Shown here one piece after another: positions 7,567 through 12,091 of a stretch of DNA of 12,091 bases. The notes under the pieces were generated by a model that was not told where the DNA came from, did not search any database, and worked only from the letters and a program-made list of their open reading frames with translations. Made by a program: the position numbers and the translations under genes. Source of the DNA: STC-74 sp031423995 (GTDB lineage: Bacteria > Patescibacteriota > Gracilibacteria > BD1-5 > UBA2023). Position 1 is the stretch's first letter, and every line of letters starts with the position of its first letter. The stretch spans positions 1 through 12,091 of the forward strand of contig JANPGO010000117.1 of NCBI GenBank assembly GCA_031423995.1, written 5' to 3'.

Positions 7567-7590
7567 TCTATTGAAATTTCTATTGAAATC
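7567..7590 (-). repeat. Tandem 12-bp repeat before the three-repeat protein gene
   Basis: Two adjacent 12-bp copies, TCTATTGAAATT and TCTATTGAAATC, fill most of the short gap between obg and the downstream gene and touch the obg stop codon. They could be an operator or part of a promoter; no clear -35/-10 pair is seen. Confidence 0.5.
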
Positions 7591-8990
7591 TACTTCTCCT
7601 CCTTCATGAATATCAGCCCTTCGAGGGAGAACTTCTTCCCACTGATCCAGACGGCAGGCATATCGAAATCTTCCTCCCCTTCGAAAAATCCACTTCCTTC
7701 TCGTGTCATCTCATCCGCGATAAGGAGCTTCAGCTTACGCATGACACCGAGCTTCTCCATGACATCATAGATGCGATTCACTCCATCGACATAGCGCGTA
7801 TCGGTCATACGAGCAATCTCCTCGATACGTTCGCCCGTCACTTCATAGTCGTCGTCCTCTCGTTTTTTGATATGACAGCGTTTTGCATTCGGTTGATGAT
7901 GTTTGAGGTCATAGACCTTCATGACTCATGTTTCACTTCAGGATTCAGGAGTGAGAAATCCATCCTCGTTCTCCATCAATGGTGCTTCGATATATTTATT
8001 CGGAGGGATCTTCTCGATGAGGAGATCCTTGAGTTCCTCGATACGGATATAGGCACCAGCAGAGATCGTGAGAACGACTTTTTTCTTGGTTGCCTTCTCG
8101 AATATTTTCCGCATCTCTTCGAGCTGATCAGGGTCGATGATATCAGCCTTCGAGAAGATGATGAGTTCATCCTTTTCTGCCATGGAAGGACTCCAGTTCT
8201 CGAGCTCCTTTCGAATAGTACGATAGTTCGAAATCAGGGCCTCTTCTCCTTGAGTGGCATCGAGGAGGTGGATGATGATACGACAGCGATCAATATGCTT
8301 GAGAAACTGAAATCCGAGACCCTTTCCTTCACTCGCTCCTTCGATCAGTCCAGGAACATCCTCGATGACGAGCGAATGATCTTTCCATTCCATGACACCG
8401 AGATTCGGAACCAGAGTCGTGAATGCATAGGCAGCAATTTTTGGCCTCACATTCGTGAGTGACTGGATGACGGTCGATTTCCCAGCATTCGGGAGTCCGA
8501 CGAGTCCGACATCAGCGACGAGCTTCAGTTCCATCTTCACTCATTTCTCTTCTCCAGTATCTCAGAGCTCGGCAAAGTTCGGAGCTTGGCGCGTACTGGA
8601 AGGGAAGTGTGCATTCCCGAATCCTCCGCGACCTCCCTCACAGATGACGAATTCTTCTCCTGGCTTCGTGAGGTCACAGATGACCGTTCCATCATCCGCA
8701 TCAGTCACGATGGTTCCAACAGGTACTTCGAGGAGTGTATCTTCGGCACTGGCTCCATGCATCTCCTGTGTGCCTCATTTCTCTCCGTCATCACCACGAA
8801 TGAGCTTCATATGACGGAATTTCCCGAGTGTTGTCTCATGGGTTGTTGTCTTGAGGATGATGTTTCCACCTCTCCCACCGTCACCACCGAAAGGTCATCC
8901 CTTCGGAACATATTTCTCTCGCCTCCATGAGATAATACCGTCGCCTCATTTTCCAGCTCGGAGCGTCAGATGTACTTCATCGATAAACAT
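7590..8990 (-). CDS. obg: GTPase Obg/CgtA
   Basis: This is a 466-residue Obg with the full three-domain layout, readable only with seven TGA codons as Gly. The N-terminal Obg fold (about 1-160) begins MFIDEVHLTLRAGKGGDGII and has glycine-rich turns such as VPKGGPFGGDGGRGGN. The G domain follows, with G1 GLPNAGKS (165-172), switch segment AFTTLVPNLG, G3 DVPG (211-214), G4 position FSKAD (280-283) and G5 SAG (310-312). The C-terminal OCT domain runs from about 380 (YEVTGERIEEIARMTDTRYV) to the end. Obg binds GTP and the 50S subunit and acts in late ribosome assembly and stress signalling. The G4 motif reads SKxD where NKxD is usual. A heptamer array lies 6 bp before the start codon and a good promoter further upstream. 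It lies divergent from the ribosomal gene rpmG. Confidence 0.96.
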
Positions 8991-8996
8991 GTTTTC

Positions 8997-9024
8997 AGAA
9001 TTTAGAATGTAGAATAGAGAATTG
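8997..9024 (-). repeat. Degenerate heptamer array (AGAATNN)x4 before obg
   Basis: Four units, AGAATTT, AGAATGT, AGAATAG and AGAATTG on the plus strand, end 6 bp from the obg start codon and are transcribed in its leader. The first five bases are constant and the last two vary. Similar arrays lie before rpmG and rpsR. Confidence 0.75.
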
Positions 9025-9051
9025 AGAAAAACCAAATCCCAAAGCGAATCG

Positions 9052-9079
9052 ACTATACAGAAAACCCGTCAAAAAGCAA
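9052..9079 (-). promoter_or_regulatory. Candidate obg promoter
   Basis: On the minus strand TTGCTT (9074-9079) and TATAGT (9052-9057) are 16 bp apart, about 60 bp before the obg start. The rpsF promoter has the same -35 hexamer and spacing (TTGCTT, 16 bp, TATAAT), which supports both. Confidence 0.55.
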
Positions 9080-9094
9080 AAAATGACAAACAAA

Positions 9095-9123
9095 ACTTGC
9101 AAATTAGAAAAATTCTATATGAT
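9095..9123 (+). promoter_or_regulatory. Candidate rpmG promoter
   Basis: TATGAT (9118-9123) is preceded at 17 bp by ACTTGC, or at 15 bp by TTGCAA. It lies 65 bp before the rpmG start, in the gap shared with the divergent obg promoter. The -35 is weak. Confidence 0.38.
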
Positions 9124-9137
9124 ACGAACATTCTTGG

Positions 9138-9154
9138 TTTGGCGCTTTGCCAAA
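9138..9154 (+). repeat. Small hairpin in the rpmG leader
   Basis: TTTGGC-GCTTT-GCCAAA is a perfect 6-bp stem. It is followed directly by the heptamer array and not by a T-run, so it is not a terminator for plus-strand transcription. It may be part of a dispersed repeat. Confidence 0.5.
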
Positions 9155-9156
9155 AA

Positions 9157-9177
9157 CCTAAAACCTAACACCTAAAA
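9157..9177 (+). repeat. Degenerate heptamer array (CCTAAMA)x3 before rpmG
   Basis: Units CCTAAAA, CCTAACA and CCTAAAA end 11 bp before the rpmG ATG. The region has no Shine-Dalgarno sequence. Unit length and position match the arrays before obg and rpsR, although the sequence differs. Confidence 0.7.
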
Positions 9178-9188
9178 TACTCGCCACT

Positions 9189-9359
9189 ATGTCAAAAGGA
9201 AAAACAACATTCCAGATCGGAAAATCAGCAAGTGGACTCTCATGGTATATCTACCCAGTCCAGAAGAGAAATCTCCCACAGGGTGAGAAGCTCAAGCTCA
9301 AAAAATACGACAAAAAACTCCGCAAGCATGTAGAGTTTACGTTCAAGGACGTAAAATAG
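9189..9359 (+). CDS. rpmG: Ribosomal protein bL33
   Basis: This 56-residue basic protein ends in TAG. The C-terminal half, NLPQGEKLKLKKYDKKLRKH followed by VEF, matches the hallmark of bL33 (N-T-x-x-x-L-E-L-K-K-Y-x-x-x-x-R-K-H). It is a component of the large ribosomal subunit near the E site. The N-terminal half (MSKGKTTFQIGKSASGLSWY) differs from typical bL33 and lacks the CxxC zinc pairs, so this is the zinc-free form. It contains no TGA codon. It is a single-gene unit with its own leader array and a strong terminator, convergent with 9386-9769. Confidence 0.85.
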   Translation: MSKGKTTFQIGKSASGLSWYIYPVQKRNLPQGEKLKLKKYDKKLRKHVEFTFKDVK

Positions 9360-9365
9360 TCTGTT

Positions 9366-9409
9366 ATATCTAAAAAATAGTCCAATTACTGGACTATTTT
9401 TTTAGATAT
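9366..9409 (+). terminator. Terminator shared by rpmG and the convergent gene
   Basis: ATATCTAAAAAATAGTCC (9366-9383) pairs with GGACTATTTTTTTAGATAT (9391-9409), leaving the loop AATTACT. A-rich and T-rich arms on both sides allow it to work in both directions. The TAA of the minus-strand gene lies in the loop (9386-9388). Confidence 0.85.
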
Positions 9410-9769
9410 TTTAATAGGAAATGATTCCCCTGATGATTGATTTACTTCAATAATCATTACTCAATTTATATTCTTGAGTATCCGAAATATGTCTCATTTG
9501 GAAATGGTAGTTTTATGTTCATTTCAGGGAAGTTTATAGTCGCTGATTCGAAACATTAATCATTCTTTTTTTCCACTTAGCTGGATATCTCAGTTTGAGT
9601 TAACTCATATCTCTAATCAAAACTTTCTCATTGCCTCAAAGTCAGTATAACTATATTCAAATTTCCCTTTAATATACTCACCTATTCTTCATTGAAGCCT
9701 TTCATCAACTCCACTAGTTATGATTTCGAATTCTGTATTTGGATATTCAGAAGCTGTTTCGAGTCACAT
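9386..9769 (-). CDS. Unknown protein, 127 residues
   Basis: This frame exists only under the UGA-Gly code: 127 codons with nine TGA, ending in TAA inside the rpmG terminator loop. It begins MGLETASEYPNTEFEIITSG. It appears soluble and mixed alpha/beta, with alternating charged and hydrophobic residues and no signal peptide or membrane segment; the segment DFEAMRKFGLEIGVNSNGDI looks like a folded-domain helix-strand unit. No family is recognised. It starts 21 bp after the stop of the 91-residue gene upstream, in the same reading frame, so the two are probably one transcript, and the stop between them could be bypassed or be a recent split. Confidence rests on the long open frame and the fit to the terminator. 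Confidence 0.66.
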
Positions 9770-9790
9770 AAATAAGAAAAATATTAGCTT

Positions 9791-10066
9791 TTACGCACTC
9801 TGGAGCTCATAGTCAGGTATGGATGAGAGAAATGTCTCAACTTCTGACTTCTTGGTACTCTGGAGTTCCCGGTAGTACTCTTCGAGGGTGATGAGACGAG
9901 CATCGAGGAAGGTGCGCTCAGTATGAGAGAGGATTACACGGGTGATCTCTTCATACTGCATATTATATTGGAGGAGTTTTTTGATGAGTTTTTTGCTGAC
10001 TTCATGATCGTTCATTTCTCCGAAAAGTTCACGGAGGCGAGGGGAAGTTTTGGTATTTCTAGACAT
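9791..10066 (-). CDS. Unknown helical protein, 91 residues
   Basis: This frame starts MSRNTKTSPRLRELFGEMND and ends DYELQSA before TAA. It is strongly helical and charged (HEVSKKLIKKLLQYNMQYEE, LDARLITLEEYYRELQSTKK), cytoplasmic by composition, and has no TGA codon. No family was recognised; its size and helix pattern would fit a small regulatory or nucleic-acid-associated protein, but nothing specific shows this. The frame stays open upstream to a TTG at 10117; the ATG at 10066 was chosen because the sequence becomes protein-like there. It lies divergent from rpsF and in tandem with 9386-9769. Confidence 0.68.
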   Translation of the reverse strand: MSRNTKTSPRLRELFGEMNDHEVSKKLIKKLLQYNMQYEEITRVILSHTERTFLDARLITLEEYYRELQSTKKSEVETFLSSIPDYELQSA

Positions 10067-10237
10067 GCAGTGAAGTGTGAATATGTAGATACTGGAATCT
10101 ATAAGAAAGCTGATCAAGTCATAATCTAGATATAACTTCTGTCATGTCGCCTATAACCTAGGACTATCCTATCAGATCCTTTTTTTTCTGGCAAATTCTT
10201 CTGCTTGCATATATCTATTTTTGTCGAGAAAAAAGTT

Positions 10238-10265
10238 TTGCTTTTCGGAGCCTTCTTTCTATAAT
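10238..10265 (+). promoter_or_regulatory. Promoter of the rpsF-ssb-rpsR operon
   Basis: TTGCTT (10238-10243) and a perfect TATAAT (10260-10265) are 16 bp apart, about 80 bp before rpsF. The 170 bp before it (10067-10237) show nothing recognisable apart from a T-tract near 10179. Confidence 0.72.
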
Positions 10266-10272
10266 GCGCTCG

Positions 10273-10323
10273 CATTTTCCGAGGAAAATGTTTTTATATC
10301 CTTCTTATGACTTGGGTCATAAG
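10273..10323 (+). promoter_or_regulatory. Structured rpsF leader with two hairpins
   Basis: The first hairpin is CATTTTCC (10273-10280) with GGAAAATG (10283-10290), followed by five T. The second is CTTATGAC (10304-10311) with GTCATAAG (10316-10323) around the loop TTGG. Both lie within the predicted 5' untranslated region. In many bacteria the S6:S18 complex represses its own mRNA by binding an rpsF leader structure with an exposed CCG; the first hairpin has CCGAGG at its tip, which could be compared with that motif. The link is a guess. Confidence 0.5.
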
Positions 10324-10343
10324 ATACTAATCCACAGGATTCT

Positions 10344-10634
10344 ATGAGAAAATATGAACTCATGATGATCCTCAATCCAGCTCTCACTGAAGCAGATCGT
10401 GATGCACTCATCGCGACTGTCGAATCAGAGCTCGGAGATACTGGCGTATCAATCGTCAGTCGAGATCATCCAGGTGAGCAGAAGCTCGCCTACCGTATCC
10501 GCGGTTCGGAGACGGGATACTACCTCCTCTATATACTTGAGAGTGAGGGGAATGGAGGCTTTTTTGATGTCTCGAACTCTTTCAATATCAAGAAAGATAT
10601 CTGGAGATATATGTTCATGAAGCTGGAAGATTAA
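10344..10634 (+). CDS. rpsF: Ribosomal protein bS6
   Basis: This is a 96-residue protein of normal family length, ending in TAA. It begins MRKYELMMILNPALTEADRD, the first strand and helix of bS6, and contains HPGEQKLAYRIRGSETGYYLLYIL, corresponding to the conserved G-x-R-x-L-A-Y-x-I-x-x-x-x-x-G-x-Y segment, then DIWRYMFMKLED at the end. bS6 binds the central domain of 16S rRNA together with bS18, which is encoded two genes downstream. AGGA lies 4 bp before the ATG, one of few Shine-Dalgarno-like sequences in this window. It contains no TGA although it has many glycines. Confidence 0.95.
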   Translation: MRKYELMMILNPALTEADRDALIATVESELGDTGVSIVSRDHPGEQKLAYRIRGSETGYYLLYILESEGNGGFFDVSNSFNIKKDIWRYMFMKLED

Positions 10635-10657
10635 TCTATTTTCTAAATTTCTCCCCT

Positions 10658-11068
10658 ATGAGAACCATCAATAAGGTCATCCTTATCGGAAATGTCACCA
10701 AAGATCCATTCGTCAAGACGACTCCCGGAGACAAGAAGGTTGCAACCTTCACGGTTGCTACCAATCGGTCCTATAAGGGACCATCTGGAGAACCACTCTC
10801 GGAGGCTGAATATACAAACTGTGTCGTCTGGGGTCCTCTCGCTGAACGCGCTGAGCAATTCCTCGTGAAGGGCAAACTCGTCTACATCGAAGGTCGGCTC
10901 AAGACTCGCATCATCGAGAAAGAAGACGGAACTAAGCTCCACAAGACTGAGGTCGTCGTGGGTCAACTCATCTTCCTCTCGAAGCGCGAAGACTTCGCAG
11001 AGTCTGGGGTAGCAGCAGTTGAAGCCGTCGATATGGATGATTTCTCAGACCTCGATGACAAATTCTAG
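10658..11068 (+). CDS. ssb: Single-stranded DNA-binding protein
   Basis: This 136-residue SSB ends in TAG. The OB-fold domain starts MRTINKVILIGNVTKDPFVK and contains the usual VATFTVATN strand, TNCVVWGPLAERAEQFLVKG and VYIEGRLKTR segments. A short linker leads to the acidic tail DMDDFSDLDDKF, which ends in Phe as in SSB proteins that recruit replication and repair partners, but with DDKF where D-x-x-P-F is usual. It protects single-stranded DNA in replication, repair and recombination. It lies between rpsF and rpsR, the classic bacterial arrangement, 23 bp after rpsF. No TGA codon is used. The bases before the ATG (TTTCTCCCCT) are pyrimidine-rich with no Shine-Dalgarno. Confidence 0.96.
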   Translation: MRTINKVILIGNVTKDPFVKTTPGDKKVATFTVATNRSYKGPSGEPLSEAEYTNCVVWGPLAERAEQFLVKGKLVYIEGRLKTRIIEKEDGTKLHKTEVVVGQLIFLSKREDFAESGVAAVEAVDMDDFSDLDDKF

Positions 11069-11098
11069 AAAAGTGCATAATGCGGAGTCATAGTGCAT

Positions 11099-11130
11099 AG
11101 ACGGTTCCATCCGTCTTCCGCAGTGGCGGA
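11099..11130 (+). repeat. Paired small hairpins between ssb and rpsR
   Basis: AGACGG-TTCCAT-CCGTCT (11099-11116) is followed without a gap by TCCGC-AGTG-GCGGA (11117-11130). Two abutting GC-rich palindromes look like a REP-type element. The preceding bases contain GTGCATA twice (near 11075 and 11092). No T-run follows, so this is not a classic terminator. Confidence 0.62.
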
Positions 11131-11200
11131 TCCATTCTTGTCTCCCCCAGAAATTAAAGACGAGGAAGAAATGAGTTCCAATAATCACGAATTCTTTCTT

Positions 11201-11228
11201 TTAACTCTTAACTCTTAACTCTTAACTC
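11201..11228 (+). repeat. Heptamer array (TTAACTC)x4 before rpsR
   Basis: Four perfect TTAACTC units end 7 bp before the rpsR ATG. No Shine-Dalgarno is present between the array and the start. The array occupies the position equivalent to those before obg and rpmG. Confidence 0.88.
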
Positions 11229-11235
11229 ATTTCTT

Positions 11236-11538
11236 ATGACTAAAAAGGCTAAAAAACCTTGTCCAATCGATGCAGAGGGAATCACCCATGTCGATTACAA
11301 GGACATCACACTTCTGAAGAAGTACCTGACGAAGTTCAATCGTATCATCCCACGACACTATACTGGTGTCTCACTCGCCAATCAGAAAAACCTCGCAACC
11401 GCTATCAAGCGGGCTCGCTATATGGCACTTCTTCCCTATGTTCTCGAAGTTCGTCGTCCGACGACAACCGCTGTGGCAGATGTTCCTGCAGTTCCAGTCG
11501 CTGAGAAGTCACTCGACGAGTCAGCAGTCGCCCTCTAA
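11236..11538 (+). CDS. rpsR: Ribosomal protein bS18
   Basis: This 100-residue protein ends in TAA. The core DYKDITLLKKYLTKFNRIIP followed by RHYTGVSLANQKNLATAIKR and ARYMALLPYV is the bS18 signature (D-Y-K-D-x-x-x-L-x-x-F...I-x-P-R-x-x-T-G...Q-x-x-L-x-x-A-I-K-R-A-R-x-x-A-L-L-P-Y). bS18 pairs with bS6 in the 30S platform. The C-terminus has about 30 extra residues rich in Ala, Val and Pro (TTTAVADVPAVPVAEKSLDE) beyond the usual end; this tail is probably disordered. The gene follows ssb after 167 bp of repeat-rich spacer and is closed by two hairpins. No TGA codon is used. Confidence 0.95.
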   Translation: MTKKAKKPCPIDAEGITHVDYKDITLLKKYLTKFNRIIPRHYTGVSLANQKNLATAIKRARYMALLPYVLEVRRPTTTAVADVPAVPVAEKSLDESAVAL

Positions 11539-11543
11539 TCCTG

Positions 11544-11589
11544 AAAAAGAGTGAGTCTGGTCAGACTCATCCAAGTTCCTCCTCTTTTT
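11544..11589 (+). terminator. Hairpin after rpsR, first of two
   Basis: AAAAAGAG (11544-11551) pairs with CTCTTTTT (11582-11589), and within it TGAGTCTG pairs with CAGACTCA (11552-11569). It ends in a T-run and starts six bases after the rpsR stop, as expected of an intrinsic terminator with an extra inner stem. Confidence 0.65.
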
Positions 11590-11607
11590 GGTTCAAGCTT
11601 TAATAGA

Positions 11608-11644
11608 AAATCATCCTTTTTGGTCGAAAGGGTGATTTTTTTTT
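11608..11644 (+). terminator. Strong intrinsic terminator after rpsR
   Basis: AAATCATCCTTT (11608-11619) pairs with AAAGGGTGATTT (11627-11638) through 12 pairs including one G-U, with a 7-base loop, and continues into a T-run. The -35 of the next promoter overlaps its end. Confidence 0.85.
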
Positions 11645-11671
11645 GACAAAAAGAAAGAGATTTGCTAAGAT
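11643..11671 (+). promoter_or_regulatory. Strong promoter of the pilin gene
   Basis: A perfect TTGACA (11643-11648), a 17-bp spacer and TAAGAT (11666-11671) lie 35 bp before the pilin ATG. It is the best promoter match in the window and starts directly on the T-run of the rpsR terminator. Confidence 0.82.
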
Positions 11672-11706
11672 GCTCCTGTCATTCATTATTTCTTAAATAC
11701 TTCTAT

Positions 11707-12063
11707 ATGACTACTATTCAGAAATTCGGGTATGCAACGGTCGCATCACTCTTTGCAGTGACGCAGAGTTTTGCTGCCAATGGTTGTGGACTTTTCGGTT
11801 GTGCGAAGGCATGAGACCTGAAGACAACTGACCAATCAGGTGAAGCAGCGATCATGGGACTCATCAAGAGTATCCTCAGCTTCGTGACTATAGTTGCTGT
11901 CGTCTACTGTCTTTGGGCTGGTTTTCAGATCATGACCGCTGGTGGTGATGAAGAGAAGGTCAAGTCAGGACGTAAGACTATTATTCAGGTGATTATCGGT
12001 ATCGTAGTCATGTGGCTTGCATATGCAATTGTCACTTGGGTTATACAGGCACTTGCAGGATAA
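11707..12063 (+). CDS. VirB2/TrbC-like pilin subunit
   Basis: This 118-residue protein ends in TAA with one UGA-Gly codon at residue 36. A signal peptide (1-23, MTTIQKFGYATVASLFAVTQ then SFA-A) is followed by a short Cys-containing segment (NGCGLFGCAKAG). Then come two membrane helices (about 49-72 and 93-115) joined by the polar turn TAGGDEEKVKSGRKTI. That helix-turn-helix with a conserved A-G-G-x-x-E-K-x-x-x-G/A-x-x-x-I turn is typical of the small pilin-like, conjugal-transfer-type proteins (Mbov_0395 family) common in Candidate Phyla Radiation genomes, and of VirB2/TrbC pilins. It would sit in the membrane and assemble into a pilus or secretion channel. The strong promoter suggests high expression. 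No other secretion genes are in view, so an export-apparatus role is by homology only. Confidence 0.82.
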
Positions 12064-12091
12064 TTCTTCGGTCAGTTCCAAAATCTCCCCA

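Noticed and set aside
7590..7922. Separate 110-residue gene downstream of obg
   Set aside because: It is the OCT domain of Obg, joined in frame through TGA codons.
7872..8930. Plus-strand open frames of 196, 119 and 114 codons
   Set aside because: They are antisense to obg and carry no recognisable features.

Overview
The window reads only if UGA is a sense codon. Almost every gene larger than the ribosomal proteins carries in-frame TGA where conserved glycines are expected: the Obg glycine-rich N-terminus, the WND-x-G region of the ManC catalytic domain, the Gly-Gly loop of a GT4 glycosyltransferase. No gene here stops on TGA; all stop on TAA or TAG. UGA read as glycine is genetic code 25, known from Candidate Phyla Radiation bacteria of the Gracilibacteria (BD1-5/GN02) and Absconditabacteria (SR1) group. 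The moderate GC and gene content suggest Gracilibacteria, but that rank is an inference. With TGA read as Gly, about 16 protein genes and two likely gene remnants fill the window.

Layout. (1) 1-2289, minus strand: two similar units, each made of a 29-bp repeat, then a small membrane protein, then the start of a GT4 glycosyltransferase. In the left unit the transferase continues out of the window. In the right unit it is cut to 20 codons and followed by a lipoprotein gene. (2) 2360-6369, plus strand: a surface-polysaccharide cluster with a GT4 glycosyltransferase, a DUF6795-like beta-sandwich protein, bifunctional ManC (GDP-mannose supply) and a WecG/TagA/CpsF transferase. (3) 6370-6635: unresolved. 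(4) 6636-8990, minus strand: a protein with three tandem beta-rich repeats, downstream of the GTPase gene obg. (5) 9189-9359: rpmG (bL33), convergent with two unknown minus-strand genes (9386-10066). (6) 10238-11538: the rpsF-ssb-rpsR operon with promoter, structured leader and terminators. (7) 11643-12063: a strong promoter and a VirB2/TrbC-like pilin.

The most unusual structure is small repeats lying in frame inside coding sequence. The glycosyltransferase at 2360-3613 contains two palindromic repeats and a four-copy heptamer array without losing its frame, and the partial transferase at the left edge runs into another palindromic repeat. This resembles the Rickettsia palindromic elements. 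Separate degenerate heptamer arrays of 3-4 units sit 6-11 bp before the start codons of obg, rpmG and rpsR. UGA-Gly codons are absent from rpsF, ssb, rpsR and rpmG but frequent in the surface genes and in obg.

No tRNA, rRNA, CRISPR array or transposase was recognised.
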